Origin: Vibrio sp. DW001
GTDB taxonomy: Bacteria; Pseudomonadota; Gammaproteobacteria; Enterobacterales; Vibrionaceae
Assembly: GCF_029016285.1 (NCBI RefSeq)
Contig: NZ_CP091975.1
Coordinates: 3,100,001-3,164,000, forward strand
Reading direction: 5' to 3'
Length of the DNA: 64,000 nt
Shown: positions 28,609-38,200 of the stretch, one piece after another
Layout of the letters: every line of letters begins with the position of its first letter
Numbering within the stretch: position 1 is the stretch's first letter
Notes under the pieces: generated by a model
What the model saw: the letters and a program-made list of their open reading frames with translations, nothing else
Databases searched by the model: none
Told to the model about the DNA's origin: nothing
Position numbers and translations under genes: made by a program

Positions 28609-29904
28609 CTGAACATTATCAATCGAAATGAGCACGGAGTTTCCCGTAAAGACATTAGTGACAGTGCATTAAAGGTGCTCTATCGCCTTAACAATGCCGG
28701 GTTTGATGCATTCTTAGTTGGTGGTGGGGTAAGAGATTTACTTTTAGGTCATAAACCAAAAGACTTTGACATTGCCACAAATGCCACTCCAGAAGAGATT
28801 CGAGCATTATTTAAAAACTGCCGTCTGATTGGTCGAAGATTTCGCTTAGCTCATATTATGTTTGGCCGCGAAATTATCGAGGTCGCAACATTTCGTGGGC
28901 ATCATCAAGAACCAGCTAAGAATGTATCCGCGCAATCTGACGAGGGCATGTTACTCCGAGATAATGTATACGGGACCATTGAAGAAGATGCAGAGCGTCG
29001 AGATTTTACAATCAATGCCATGTATTACAGTATTGCTGACTTCAGTATTCAAGATTTCGCTGGCGGTAAAGAAGATCTCGATGATGGATTGATCCGTCTT
29101 ATCGGAGATCCTGAAACTCGATACCGTGAAGATCCCGTTCGAATGCTGAGAGCAGTGCGTTTCGCCGCCAAATTAGATATGGATATTTGCGAGACGACTG
29201 CAGATCCTATCCTCGATCTAGCCTATTTGCTCGAAGACATTCCATCTGCTCGCCTTTTTGAAGAATCACTTAAACTCCTTCAATCTGGACAAGGTTTCGA
29301 AACCTATTTATTAATGAGAGATTACGATCTCTTTAAAGCGCTCTTTCCGCTTGTTGCTGAAGAATTTACTGACGAAGGTGACTCAGAAACTGAGCACATG
29401 ATTGAACTTGTTCTAGACTCGACAGACAAGCGAATCAATGAGGGCAAACGAATTAATCCTGCCTTTATGTTTGCAGCCCTACTTTGGTATCCACTTAACC
29501 GAGTCGCACGCCAGATGATGGAAGAAAAAGGCCTCGCGTATTACGATGCCATTATGGAAGCAAGCAATGTTGTATTGGATCAACAAGTAAAAAGTATTGC
29601 GATACCAAGAAGACATACCGCAACTATCAGAGAAATTTGGCAGCTTCAATTAAGGCTACCAAGAAGAAGTGGTAAGAGAGCAACACGCCTTATGGAACTC
29701 AACAAGTTCCGTGCAGGGTTTGACTTTTTAGAGATGCGTGGTGAAGTCGAACAGGGCGAGGCAAAAGAACTCGCAAAATGGTGGCAGACCTACCAAAACT
29801 CAGGACGGAATACGCGTCAAGCAATGAGTAACGATTTAGGAGACGACAAACCAAGCTTTCGTCGCCGTAAGAACTATCGCAACAAGAAAAGCAAACCAGA
29901 GTAA
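28609..29904 (+). CDS. pcnB: Poly(A) polymerase I, non-canonical start codon
   Basis: Adds 3' poly(A) tails that speed RNA decay. The nucleotidyltransferase core shows [20 protein letters not shown] and the [11 protein letters not shown] region; a basic tail ([14 protein letters not shown]) ends the protein. The conserved segment [20 protein letters not shown] extends upstream of the first GTG (28675). Between the preceding in-frame TAA (28588-28590) and that GTG there is no ATG, GTG or TTG. CTG at 28609 lies 8 bases after GGAG and is the best start (431 residues); ATT at 28615 is the alternative. E. coli pcnB itself starts at AUU, so a weak start seems conserved as a principle. The stop overlaps folK by one base. 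Confidence 0.88.
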   Translation: MNIINRNEHGVSRKDISDSALKVLYRLNNAGFDAFLVGGGVRDLLLGHKPKDFDIATNATPEEIRALFKNCRLIGRRFRLAHIMFGREIIEVATFRGHHQEPAKNVSAQSDEGMLLRDNVYGTIEEDAERRDFTINAMYYSIADFSIQDFAGGKEDLDDGLIRLIGDPETRYREDPVRMLRAVRFAAKLDMDICETTADPILDLAYLLEDIPSARLFEESLKLLQSGQGFETYLLMRDYDLFKALFPLVAEEFTDEGDSETEHMIELVLDSTDKRINEGKRINPAFMFAALLWYPLNRVARQMMEEKGLAYYDAIMEASNVVLDQQVKSIAIPRRHTATIREIWQLQLRLPRRSGKRATRLMELNKFRAGFDFLEMRGEVEQGEAKELAKWWQTYQNSGRNTRQAMSNDLGDDKPSFRRRKNYRNKKSKPE

Positions 29905-30386
29905 TGATAACGGTCTATATTGCGATTGGCAGCAATCTAAATGATCCTGTCAATCAAACAAAAAATGCAATAGAAGCATTGAAAAATTTGCCAAAGACCC
30001 AATTTATACTGGCATCATCACTGTATAATAGTGCTCCGATGGGACCACAAAATCAGCCCGACTATATTAATGCTGTTGTAGCGATAAAAACAGAATTAAC
30101 GCCCATACAACTACTTAACGCAACACAAGCGATTGAGTTAGAGCATGGTCGTGAGCGTAAAGACGAACGCTGGGGATCTCGTACCCTAGATTTAGACATT
30201 CTACTTTATGGCAACTCAACGATAAATTCCGAGCGCCTTACCGTTCCTCATTATGGAATGAAAGAGAGAGAATTTGTTCTCTACCCGCTCGCAGAAATTG
30301 CACCAAATTTGAAGCTTCCAGGTGGAACCGAGCTATCGAATCTACTACTTCAAGTAGATAGAAATGGCCTAAATGTTTGGCAATAA
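29904..30386 (+). CDS. folK: HPPK, 6-hydroxymethyl-dihydropterin pyrophosphokinase
   Basis: Folate biosynthesis enzyme that pyrophosphorylates hydroxymethyl-dihydropterin. The 160-residue protein has the HPPK signature WGSRTLDLDILLYG (about residues 92-105) and GSNLNDP near the start. Its ATG shares the last base of the pcnB stop (TAATG), so it is translationally coupled. panB follows 29 bases later, making a pcnB-folK-panB-panC unit. Confidence 0.96.
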   Translation: MITVYIAIGSNLNDPVNQTKNAIEALKNLPKTQFILASSLYNSAPMGPQNQPDYINAVVAIKTELTPIQLLNATQAIELEHGRERKDERWGSRTLDLDILLYGNSTINSERLTVPHYGMKEREFVLYPLAEIAPNLKLPGGTELSNLLLQVDRNGLNVWQ

Positions 30387-30415
30387 TAGTCCATTCCATC
30401 TGAAAAGGATTACAC

Positions 30416-31210
30416 ATGAAAAAAATCACTATTAACGATCTGATCACTTGGAAAAGAGAGGGTCGTAAATTTGCTTCATCAACGGCATATGATGCAAGCT
30501 TCTCTCAACTTTTTGAACAACAAGAAATGCCAGTACTGCTTGTTGGTGACTCTTTGGGGATGGTACTCCAAGGGCAAGATAATACCTTACCTGTCACCAT
30601 AGATGATATGGCTTATCATACCCGTAGTGTGCGTGCAGGAAGCCCAAACAGTCTACTGATGACCGACATGCCATTTATGAGTTATGCCACGCCTGAACAA
30701 GCGGGCCGAAATGCTGCGAAGTTAATGCAAGCCGGTGCAAACATGGTTAAGTTAGAGGGAGGCGACTGGTTAGTTGATACGGTTAAATTTCTAACCAACC
30801 GTGCCGTTCCTGTATGCGCTCATTTGGGGTTAACTCCTCAATCTGTCAATATTTTTGGTGGCTATAAAGTTCAAGGTAGAGATCAAAAAAAGGCGGACCA
30901 AATGGTTCGTGATGCTATTTCAATGCAAGAAGCAGGCGCTCAAATTGTTCTTTTAGAATGTGTACCTGCCGAACTAGCAAAAAGAATCACCCAAGCCGTT
31001 GACGTGCCTGTTATCGGCATTGGAGCGGGAAGCGATACCGATGGTCAAATTTTGGTAATGCACGATATGTTCGGTATTTCCGCTAATTATATGCCTAAGT
31101 TCTCTAAAAACTTCTTAGCTGAAACAGGAGACATCCGTAAAGCGGTGTCTCTCTATATCTCAGAAGTACAAGATGGTACTTTCCCTGGTTCTGACCACAC
31201 CATCGCTTGA
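30416..31210 (+). CDS. panB: Ketopantoate hydroxymethyltransferase
   Basis: First committed step of pantothenate synthesis: transfers a hydroxymethyl group to ketoisovalerate. The 264-residue TIM-barrel protein shows [31 protein letters not shown] (metal-binding Asp and nucleophilic loop), MVKLEGG and [25 protein letters not shown] stands 6-8 bases before the ATG. panC follows after 11 bases. Confidence 0.97.
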   Translation: MKKITINDLITWKREGRKFASSTAYDASFSQLFEQQEMPVLLVGDSLGMVLQGQDNTLPVTIDDMAYHTRSVRAGSPNSLLMTDMPFMSYATPEQAGRNAAKLMQAGANMVKLEGGDWLVDTVKFLTNRAVPVCAHLGLTPQSVNIFGGYKVQGRDQKKADQMVRDAISMQEAGAQIVLLECVPAELAKRITQAVDVPVIGIGAGSDTDGQILVMHDMFGISANYMPKFSKNFLAETGDIRKAVSLYISEVQDGTFPGSDHTIA

Positions 31211-31221
31211 GGAATAATATA

Positions 31222-32094
31222 ATGCAAACAATCTCAGATATTTCCTCTCTTCGAGAGCAAATTACTCTTCTGAAACGTGACGGTAGAACCATTGCCTTTG
31301 TCCCTACGATGGGCAACCTTCATGAAGGGCACTTAACTCTAGTACGTAAAGCAAAGGAATATGCTGATGTTGTTGTGGTGAGCATTTTTGTTAACCCAAT
31401 GCAGTTTGAACGAGCAGATGATCTAACTAATTATCCTCGCACTTTAGACAAGGACTTAAGTAAACTGAATGGCGAGGGTGTCGAACTCGTGTTTACACCA
31501 ACCCCTGAAGTGATGTATCCAGAGGGCTTAGATAAGCAAACCTTTGTCGAAGTACCTGAGTTATCACATATGCTTGAAGGCGTTTCTCGTCCCGGTCACT
31601 TCCGCGGTGTGGCCACGATAGTAACCAAGTTATTTAATATCGTTAGGCCCGATTTTGCCTGTTTTGGTGACAAAGATTTCCAACAACTTGCTGTTATTAA
31701 ACAAATGACCGAAGACCTTTGCTTGGGCACCGAGATTATCGGTGTGCAAACCGTTAGAGAATTAGATGGCTTAGCGATGAGTTCTCGCAACGCACTTCTC
31801 ACTATGGACGAACGTCAGCGTGCTCCCGTATTAGCAAGAACAATGCGTTGGATAAGCAGCCAAATTCGAGGAGGTAGAAACGATTACGATTCAGTCATTG
31901 AAGATGCAGAAGACCAACTAAGAGCCGCTGGCCTACACCCAGATGAGATATTCATTCGTGATGCAAAAACACTTTTAATTATCGGTGAAGAGACATCACA
32001 GGCCGTTATCTTAATATCTGCTTTCTTAGGCAAAGCAAGGTTAATTGATAATCAGGTACTTGAATTAGTTGCAGAGGAAAAAGAGCAAGAATGA
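31222..32094 (+). CDS. panC: Pantothenate synthetase
   Basis: Condenses pantoate with beta-alanine using ATP. The 290-residue protein carries [16 protein letters not shown] (HxGH motif), the pantoate and ATP-binding block FGDKDFQQL and the KMSKS-like MSSRN. I use ATG at 31222 (MQTISDIS), with GAGGA 9 bases upstream overlapping the panB stop. An in-frame TTG at 31207 is less likely. A strong terminator follows. Confidence 0.96.
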   Translation: MQTISDISSLREQITLLKRDGRTIAFVPTMGNLHEGHLTLVRKAKEYADVVVVSIFVNPMQFERADDLTNYPRTLDKDLSKLNGEGVELVFTPTPEVMYPEGLDKQTFVEVPELSHMLEGVSRPGHFRGVATIVTKLFNIVRPDFACFGDKDFQQLAVIKQMTEDLCLGTEIIGVQTVRELDGLAMSSRNALLTMDERQRAPVLARTMRWISSQIRGGRNDYDSVIEDAEDQLRAAGLHPDEIFIRDAKTLLIIGEETSQAVILISAFLGKARLIDNQVLELVAEEKEQE

Positions 32095-32152
32095 TATTTA
32101 TCATGCCCTCAAACTGTATTTGATTTTGTCTTTTTTACCAATAACGATACAA

Positions 32153-32188
32153 AAAAATAGCTATCAGCAGTCACTGATAGCTATTTTT
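32153..32188. terminator. Bidirectional terminator between panC and yadH
   Basis: A perfect 15-base stem (AAAAATAGCTATCAG / CTGATAGCTATTTTT) with a 6-base loop, usable from both strands. Confidence 0.93.
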
Positions 32189-32211
32189 ATATCCCATAAT
32201 TAACGAATACC

Positions 32212-32982
32212 CTAAGACCTAAGCCCTATACCTTTCGTTACTAAATAATGTGCAATAGCATACAACGCGACCACAAAAGCAATTAACACAGTAAAAGAGG
32301 TCACAATCCCTACGTCAGACACCCCTAAGAAACCATACCTAAAAGCATTAACCATATACACAATTGGGTTAATCTTCGATATCCCTTGCCAAAATTCTGG
32401 CAACAGATTGATCGAATAAAATACACCACCTAAATAGGTTAAGGGTGTCAGAATAAACGTCGGGATTATCGATATATCATCAAAGGTTTTGGCAAAGGTA
32501 GCGTTAATTAAGCCACCCAATGAAAAGACAACAGACGTCATAAAGACTGTCGCAATAATGATCCCCCAATGCTCGACCTGCAAGTCGACAAAGAATAATG
32601 AGACAACCGTAACAATCGCACCTACGGCTAACCCTCTAGTCACTCCTCCCATAACAAAGCCGATAATAATGACATAATTAGGAACAGGAGCTACCAACAA
32701 CTCTTCGATATTCTTTTGGAATTTGGAACTATAAAAAGAAGAGGCAACATTAGAATATGAGTTAGTGATAACTGACATCATGATCAAACCTGGAACGATA
32801 TATTCCATATAACTGAAACCATTCATTTCTCCAATTCGAGAACCAATAAGATTGCCAAAGATGATGAAGTAGAGTGTCATTGTAATCGCTGGTGGCACGA
32901 GTGTTTGTACCCAGATACGCATAAAGCGATTAATCTCTTTCGATAATAAGCTTTTAAAAGCCGTCCAGTAAATTTGATACAT
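32212..32982 (-). CDS. yadH: ABC-2 type transporter permease (YadH-like)
   Basis: A 256-residue inner-membrane protein with about six hydrophobic segments and the ABC-2 family pattern (SYSNVASSFYSSKFQKNIEELL region, then PTFILTPLTYLGGVFYSINLLP). It follows the ATPase gene by six bases and forms the membrane half of the exporter. In E. coli yadGH lies at the same locus next to can and the pan genes. The substrate is not known. Confidence 0.92.
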   Translation of the reverse strand: MYQIYWTAFKSLLSKEINRFMRIWVQTLVPPAITMTLYFIIFGNLIGSRIGEMNGFSYMEYIVPGLIMMSVITNSYSNVASSFYSSKFQKNIEELLVAPVPNYVIIIGFVMGGVTRGLAVGAIVTVVSLFFVDLQVEHWGIIIATVFMTSVVFSLGGLINATFAKTFDDISIIPTFILTPLTYLGGVFYSINLLPEFWQGISKINPIVYMVNAFRYGFLGVSDVGIVTSFTVLIAFVVALYAIAHYLVTKGIGLRS

Positions 32983-32988
32983 AATTAA

Positions 32989-33906
32989 TTATTTCCCGCT
33001 CTGTTCTCGAACAATACTCACAAATAGCTCTTCTAGTCGGTTCGCTTTGTTTCGCATCGATAAAACATTGATACCTTGCTCGGTTAATTGACTAAAGACA
33101 AAATTCAAACCTTGCGTCTTGTCTATCTCAATTTCTAGAGAATCGTTATGATGAGTCATAGAATTCACTCCTGTAAGCTCAGGTTTAGAACTGCCTTCAT
33201 CCAAATCAAGAATAAAAGTTTCAACATCCAGCTTGTTGAGCAACTCTTTCATTGTTGTATTTTCGATTAACTCACCACGATTAATAATGCCGATATTTCG
33301 GCACAACATCTCCGCTTCTTCTAAGTAGTGAGTCGTCAGTATGATCGTGATACCTTCCGCGTTTATTTTTTTAAGAAAATGCCACATGGAACGGCGTAAT
33401 TCTATATCCACACCCGCGGTAGGCTCATCTAAAATAAGCAGTTTGGGTTCATGCATCAGAGCACGAGCTATCATTAAACGTCGTTTCATACCACCAGAAA
33501 GGTTACGTGCTCGCTCTGACCGTTTTTCCCATAGATCAAGTTGGGTAAGGCACTTCTTTGCTCTATGTTTGGCTAACTCTTTTGACACGCCATAGTAACC
33601 CGCTTGCTGTATAACTATCTGCTCAACGGTTTCAAACTGATTAAAATTAAATTCTTGTGGTACAAGGCCGAGGTGCTGTTTTGCTTGCTCTAGGTGAGTG
33701 TCCATATTGTTGCCAAAAACCTTTACCTCCCCAGATGTTTTGTTTACTAAAGAAGAGATAATACCAATAGTTGTGGACTTACCCGCTCCATTAGGACCTA
33801 AAAGCGCATAAAAATCGCCTTTTTTGACCTGTAAACTGATACCTTTCAGCGCTTCAAATCCACCTGAATAGGTCTTTCTCAAATCTTTTATTTCTAGTGC
33901 GTACAT
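32989..33906 (-). CDS. yadG: ABC transporter ATP-binding protein (YadG-like)
   Basis: The 305-residue ATPase partner of YadH. It has Walker A GPNGAGKST (about residue 38), the signature LSGGMKRR, Walker B LLILDEPTAGVD and the H-loop TTHYLEEAE, plus a C-terminal extension of about 80 residues typical of the DrrA/CcmA-like exporters. It is divergent from can across 261 bases. Function is unassigned. Confidence 0.93.
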   Translation of the reverse strand: MYALEIKDLRKTYSGGFEALKGISLQVKKGDFYALLGPNGAGKSTTIGIISSLVNKTSGEVKVFGNNMDTHLEQAKQHLGLVPQEFNFNQFETVEQIVIQQAGYYGVSKELAKHRAKKCLTQLDLWEKRSERARNLSGGMKRRLMIARALMHEPKLLILDEPTAGVDIELRRSMWHFLKKINAEGITIILTTHYLEEAEMLCRNIGIINRGELIENTTMKELLNKLDVETFILDLDEGSSKPELTGVNSMTHHNDSLEIEIDKTQGLNFVFSQLTEQGINVLSMRNKANRLEELFVSIVREQSGK

Positions 33907-34167
33907 AGTTATGATCTTATTTAGTGGTCTTGCAGCTTCGTATGGAGACGATAAATACAGAGTGACAGTAAAACTAAATGGGGGCTAATCCATATAAAAA
34001 CAACATTTATTTATTAGAATCATCTAAATAAAAGTGCCTTGTGTGAAATAGCCTATTAAACGCCAACAACTACTCTTACCAGTAATGTAAATGTAAAAAA
34101 GCATTAACTATTATGGGAACCAATTCAGTAGCATGTGTATAGTATGTAAAATACAGAGGGAACATAA

Positions 34168-34824
34168 ATGCCACATATAAAAGAACTATTTGAAAAAAAT
34201 GCTGAATGGTCAAATCGGATGACCTCAGAGAGTCCTGAATATTTCACTAAATTAGTAGAAAGACAAAGTCCAGATTATCTATGGATTGGGTGTTCGGATA
34301 GTCGTGTGCCTGCAGAATTACTGACCGGATTAGATTCCGGCGAGCTTTTTGTTCACCGTAATGTTGCAAATCAGGTGATTCATACCGATCTAAACTGCCT
34401 TTCGGTCGTTCAGTACGCCGTTGATGTATTAAAAGTAAAGCATGTTATCGTTTGTGGTCACTACGGTTGCGGTGGCGTCAACGCATCCATAGACAACACA
34501 CCATTAGGTCTTATTAACAATTGGATACTACACGTTCGAGATATCTACCTTAAACACCGCAATTGGTTAGGCGAATATCCACGAGAGCAATGGGGAAACA
34601 AGCTTTGTGAGGTCAATGTAGCCGAACAAGTGTATAACTTGGGCAATTCAACCATATTGCAGAACGCTTGGGAGAGAGGTCAACAGATAGATCTTCACGG
34701 TGTCATTTATGGTATCGATGATGGAAAGCTAAAAGATCTAGGTATGCGAAGCCACAGCAGAGAATCTTTAGAAATTGCCTACCAAGGTGCCATATCTAAA
34801 CTGACTAGCCACGGTGAGATATAA
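34168..34824 (+). CDS. can: Beta-class carbonic anhydrase
   Basis: Interconverts CO2 and bicarbonate, supplying bicarbonate for carboxylations. The 218-residue protein has zinc ligands Cys42, Asp44 ([10 protein letters not shown]), His98 and Cys101 (CGHYGCGGV). AGAGGGA precedes the ATG. It is convergent with hpt, sharing the terminator at 34884. Confidence 0.96.
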   Translation: MPHIKELFEKNAEWSNRMTSESPEYFTKLVERQSPDYLWIGCSDSRVPAELLTGLDSGELFVHRNVANQVIHTDLNCLSVVQYAVDVLKVKHVIVCGHYGCGGVNASIDNTPLGLINNWILHVRDIYLKHRNWLGEYPREQWGNKLCEVNVAEQVYNLGNSTILQNAWERGQQIDLHGVIYGIDDGKLKDLGMRSHSRESLEIAYQGAISKLTSHGEI

Positions 34825-34883
34825 CAAATATTTGCAGGTCTATAAGTTAATAACAACGCGATAAGTTGACAAGTACCTGAATT

Positions 34884-34912
34884 AAAAGGAGCCCATAAAT
34901 GCGCTCCTTTTT
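34884..34912. terminator. Bidirectional terminator between can and hpt
   Basis: AAAAGGAGC / GCTCCTTTT, a 9-base stem with a 10-base loop and flanking A and T runs. Confidence 0.85.
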
Positions 34913-34916
34913 GAGT

Positions 34917-35447
34917 TTATTCTTGAGGCACTACTTTACCAATGTAAGGTAGGTGACGATATTTTTGCGCGTAATCGATACCGACACCGACAACAAACTC
35001 GTCTGGTATCGCAAACCCTATCCATTTAACCGGTACGTCCACTTCTCTACGTGAAGGTTTGTCTAATAACGTACAAATCTCAATTGAGTTAGGCTCACGT
35101 ATCGACAATATTTCACACACTTTACTCAATGTATTGCCAGTATCGATAATATCTTCAACCAGCAGTACATCCTTACCTTTAATGTCATCATCTAAATCTT
35201 TTAAGATACGTACATCACGAGAGCTTTCCATCGTGTTTCCGTAGCTTGAGGCCGTCATAAAATCAACTGAGTGGTTGATCTCAATTGCTCGCGCAAGATC
35301 GGCCATAAAAACGAAAGAGCCTCTCAAGAGTCCAACCATTACTAGGTTTTCGGAATCTCCATAATGTTCCGTAATCTGTTTACCGAGCTCTAGGACACGC
35401 TGCCGAACCTCTTCTTCAGAGATCATCACTTCAACTGTATGTTTCAT
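34917..35447 (-). CDS. hpt: Hypoxanthine phosphoribosyltransferase
   Basis: Purine salvage enzyme making IMP from hypoxanthine and PRPP. The 176-residue protein shows the PRPP loop [14 protein letters not shown] (about 94-107) and the base-binding [18 protein letters not shown]. It is divergent from the luxR/hapR homologue, the standard vibrio arrangement. Confidence 0.96.
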   Translation of the reverse strand: MKHTVEVMISEEEVRQRVLELGKQITEHYGDSENLVMVGLLRGSFVFMADLARAIEINHSVDFMTASSYGNTMESSRDVRILKDLDDDIKGKDVLLVEDIIDTGNTLSKVCEILSIREPNSIEICTLLDKPSRREVDVPVKWIGFAIPDEFVVGVGIDYAQKYRHLPYIGKVVPQE

Positions 35448-35601
35448 TCTCTTCTCAATTATCTGGTTAAGCTATAAACGCTAAATATACTACTAAAAAT
35501 CTTACCGTATTCTAACATTACTCTAGTGGTGGTTGCTAACTTAGTTCTAGTGATGAACTCCGGCTTAGCTCTATAAGTTCTAACCCGACTACCACTAATA
35601 A

Positions 35602-35624
35602 CATTTACATCATTAATGTAAATG
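35602..35624. repeat. Perfect 9-base inverted repeat upstream of luxR
   Basis: CATTTACAT and ATGTAAATG are exact inverted arms with a CATTA spacer, about 70 bases upstream of the -35. Dyad form and size suit a TetR- or MarR-type operator. It does not match the described LuxR-box consensus well. Confidence 0.5.
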
Positions 35625-35692
35625 AAATATAAGATTTCATTCTGTTTTGTGGGGGAATCTCAAATTAGTGACATAATTGTTAACTGTATAAA

Positions 35693-35721
35693 TTGACCGC
35701 ATTTATATGCACTTGTACACT
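35693..35721 (+). promoter_or_regulatory. Likely luxR/hapR promoter
   Basis: TTGACC (35693-35698) and TACACT (35716-35721) are separated by 17 bases. Transcription would start near 35728 and leave a leader of about 63 bases. Confidence 0.55.
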
Positions 35722-35771
35722 CATTAAGCAATATAAACATCATAATAAGTATAAATTAGATAATCAACGAT

Positions 35772-35787
35772 TTGGCAAGGTAAACCC
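35772..35787 (+). promoter_or_regulatory. Putative Qrr sRNA pairing site over the luxR ribosome site
   Basis: TTGGCAAGGTAAACCC lies just before the ATG and includes the AAGGT ribosome site. It closely matches the reverse complement of the conserved Qrr core (TTGGCTAGGTGACCC), with blocks TTGGC, AGGT and ACCC retained. In Vibrio, Qrr sRNAs with Hfq block translation of LuxR/HapR at this position. Site by comparison with remembered Qrr sequence; no qrr gene is in the window. Confidence 0.6.
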
Positions 35788-35790
35788 GTT

Positions 35791-36402
35791 ATGGACATGA
35801 TAAAGAAACATCCTCGGACTCGTTTGTCCCCGCAAAAACGTAAATTGCAGTTAATGGATATTGCATTAGACGTTTTTGCCCGTCGTGGTATAGGCCGTGG
35901 TGGCCACGCCGATATAGCTGAAATTGCACAAGTTTCAGTTGCTACGGTTTTCAACTATTTCCCTACAAGAGAAGACCTCGTCGACGAGGTATTACACCAT
36001 GTTGTGCGTCAATTTTCTGCTTTTCTCAATGAGAATATAGATACCTCTTTACATGCTAAAGAGAATCTTAAAAACACAGCAGATAATATGTGTGAACTGG
36101 TATTACAAAATGAGCACTGGTTAAAAGTATGGTTTGAATGGAGTGCATCAGCTCGCGATGAAGTGTGGCCGCTTTATGTTTCTCTTAATAAAAACAGTCG
36201 ACTATTAGTAGAAAACATGTTTTCCCAATCTATTGAACGTGGAGAAATATGTGAAAATCAAAACCCTGAAAACCTGGCTAAAATGTTTCACGCCATCTGT
36301 TACGCTATCTATTTAGAAGCGAATCGTAACAATGATAAACAGCATCTTGATCAGTTCACCGATAGTTTTTTAAATATGCTTTGTATCTATAAAGAAGACT
36401 AA
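35791..36402 (+). CDS. luxR: LuxR/HapR-family quorum-sensing master regulator
   Basis: A 203-residue TetR-type DNA-binding protein of the LuxR (V. harveyi) / HapR / SmcR / OpaR / LitR group, which sets the high-cell-density gene programme. The N-terminal HTH block is almost invariant in the group: GIGRGGHADIAEIAQVSVAT then VFNYFPTREDLVDEVL (about 34-69). The C-terminal dimer domain shows WLKVWFEWSASARDEVWPL and ends FLNMLCIYKED. Position between hpt and lpdA confirms orthology. Species-specific name (luxR, hapR, litR) is uncertain. It is unrelated to LuxR of the LuxI/LuxR type. Confidence 0.95.
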   Translation: MDMIKKHPRTRLSPQKRKLQLMDIALDVFARRGIGRGGHADIAEIAQVSVATVFNYFPTREDLVDEVLHHVVRQFSAFLNENIDTSLHAKENLKNTADNMCELVLQNEHWLKVWFEWSASARDEVWPLYVSLNKNSRLLVENMFSQSIERGEICENQNPENLAKMFHAICYAIYLEANRNNDKQHLDQFTDSFLNMLCIYKED

Positions 36403-36429
36403 AATAATAACGTTTATTGGCAATAGACA

Positions 36430-36456
36430 AAAAGCGATGGGCTACCATCGCTTTTT
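36430..36456 (+). terminator. Terminator after luxR
   Basis: AAAAGCGATGG-GCTA-CCATCGCTTTTTT, an 11-base stem with a T run. Confidence 0.9.
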
Positions 36457-36465
36457 TATGGCAAT

Positions 36466-36493
36466 AAAAAACCGCCAATAAAGGCGGTTTTTT
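36466..36493. terminator. Bidirectional terminator between luxR and lpdA
   Basis: AAAAAACCGCC-AATAAA-GGCGGTTTTTT, a strong stem directly downstream of the lpdA stop on the minus strand. Confidence 0.92.
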
Positions 36494-36506
36494 CAAGAAA
36501 ATATAG

Positions 36507-37931
36507 TTACTTCTTCTTCGCTTTTCTGTTTGGAAGATCGGTAATTGTACCTTCAAACACTTCCGCAGCAAGCCCTACAGATTCATGTAAAGTTGGGTGT
36601 GCGTGAATGGTCAATGCAATATCTTCAGCATCACAGCCCATCTCAATTGCTAGGCCTATTTCCCCCAACAGCTCGCCACCATTAGTACCAACAATAGCGC
36701 CACCAATCACGCGATGAGATACTTTATCAAAAATAAGTTTAGTCACACCATCTGAACAATCAGATGCAATTGCACGACCCGAGGCAGTCCAAGGGAAAGA
36801 GGCTACTTCGTAATTTATTCCTTCTTCTTTTGCTTCTTTTTCTGTTTTACCAACCCAAGCAACCTCTGGTTCAGTATAAGCAATAGAAGGAATGACCTTA
36901 GGATCAAAGTAATGTTTCTTACCAGAAATAACTTCGGCAGCAACATGCCCTTCATGTACACCTTTGTGAGCGAGCATTGGTTGGCCTACAATATCGCCAA
37001 TAGCATGGATATGAGGTACGTTTGTACGCATCTGCTTATCAACATTAATAAAGCCGCGATCATCTACTTCTAAACCCGCTTTCTCCGCATCAAGAAGCTT
37101 ACCATTGGGTACTCGACCAATCGCAACGAGCACAGCATCATAACGCTCTGGTTCCGCAGGCGCTTTTTTGCCTTCCATCGTCACGTAGATACCATCTTCT
37201 TTCGCTTCAACTGCTGTCACTTTAGTTTCCAGCATCAAATTGAATTTGTTTTTTATTCGTTTGGTGTACACCTTAACGATATCTTTATCCGCCGCAGGAA
37301 TAAGTTGATCAAACATTTCTACAACGTCGATCTTAGAACCTAAAGAATGATATGCCGTACCCATTTCTAGGCCAATGATACCCCCCCCCATAATGAGTAG
37401 TTTTCCAGGTACTTCTTTCAGCTCTAGAGCATCCGTAGAATCCCAAATACGTGGATCTTCATGTGGAATAAACGGCAGCTTAATTGGACGAGAGCCAGCG
37501 GCAACAATCGCGTTGTCAAAGTTTACCGTTGTTTTACCGTCTGCACCGTCAACCTCAATAGAGTTCGGGCTGGTAAACTTTCCGTAACCATTAACAACAG
37601 TAACCTTACGCATTTTAGCCATACCAGCGATACCGTTGGTTAGCTGTCCAACCACTTTGTCTTTCCACAAACGTATTTTATCTATATCAGTTTGTGGCTC
37701 ACCAAACACGATACCGTGTTCAGCTAGGGCTTTAGCTTCTTCAATTACTTTCGCTACGTGCAGCAATGCTTTTGATGGAATACACCCAACATTCAGACAT
37801 ACACCACCTAGTGTGCTATAACGCTCGATAAGTACAGTTTCCAAGCCTAAGTCTGCACAACGGAATGCAGCGGAGTATCCACCAGGACCGGCACCAAGTA
37901 CGACGACTTGGGCTTTAATTTCTTTGCTCAT
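36507..37931 (-). CDS. lpdA: Dihydrolipoamide dehydrogenase (E3)
   Basis: FAD enzyme that reoxidises lipoyl groups of pyruvate and 2-oxoglutarate dehydrogenases. The 474 residues show the FAD motif VLGAGPGGYSAA, the redox disulphide GGVCLNVGCIPSK (Cys45/Cys50), an NAD-binding GGGIIGLEMG and the catalytic HAHPTLHE. The Gly-Gly-Gly of the NAD motif is encoded within a run of nine G (37381-37389), an unusual homopolymer in an important gene. It lies 269 bases downstream of aceF with its own gap and a hairpin, so it may have its own promoter as well as read-through. Confidence 0.97.
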   Translation of the reverse strand: MSKEIKAQVVVLGAGPGGYSAAFRCADLGLETVLIERYSTLGGVCLNVGCIPSKALLHVAKVIEEAKALAEHGIVFGEPQTDIDKIRLWKDKVVGQLTNGIAGMAKMRKVTVVNGYGKFTSPNSIEVDGADGKTTVNFDNAIVAAGSRPIKLPFIPHEDPRIWDSTDALELKEVPGKLLIMGGGIIGLEMGTAYHSLGSKIDVVEMFDQLIPAADKDIVKVYTKRIKNKFNLMLETKVTAVEAKEDGIYVTMEGKKAPAEPERYDAVLVAIGRVPNGKLLDAEKAGLEVDDRGFINVDKQMRTNVPHIHAIGDIVGQPMLAHKGVHEGHVAAEVISGKKHYFDPKVIPSIAYTEPEVAWVGKTEKEAKEEGINYEVASFPWTASGRAIASDCSDGVTKLIFDKVSHRVIGGAIVGTNGGELLGEIGLAIEMGCDAEDIALTIHAHPTLHESVGLAAEVFEGTITDLPNRKAKKK

Positions 37932-38167
37932 TGTGACCTCTTGTAGTCATTATCCCTAACAGGCTAAAAGTCGATAATTGTTAACTTCTTTTTCTTTCAG
38001 ACCTCAACAGTTTACAAACTTGTTAACGAAGTGAAAAGAAATTCCATTTAGCCTGTGAGCTGTACAACAATTCCATTAACAGCAATGCCGTATCAATGAA
38101 ATTATTGTCGTTAATTTATAAATACCATACTCGAAACTAACCAGAATGATATGAAATTATAAAACAA

Positions 38168-38193
38168 GAAAGGTGGCTACATTGCCACCTTTC
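38168..38193 (-). terminator. Hairpin after aceF
   Basis: GAAAGGTGGC / GCCACCTTTC, a perfect 10-base stem with a 6-base loop just after the aceF stop. The T-rich tract that follows on the minus strand (TTGTTTTAT) is imperfect. It may terminate or reduce transcription into lpdA. Confidence 0.7.
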
Positions 38194-38200
38194 ATTTTTA

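Larger units (their letters stand above)
35448..35790 (+). other. hpt-luxR divergent control region
   Basis: 343 bases holding the luxR promoter (35693-35721), a 9-base inverted repeat (35602-35624), a leader of roughly 60 bases and the Qrr-like antisense site over the ribosome binding site. The hpt promoter must lie toward 35450. Confidence 0.6.

Noticed and set aside
28609..28675. Frameshift or pseudogene explanation for the missing pcnB start codon
   Set aside because: The upstream frame is open, matches the family without gaps and has a ribosome site properly spaced to CTG; the rest of the gene is intact.
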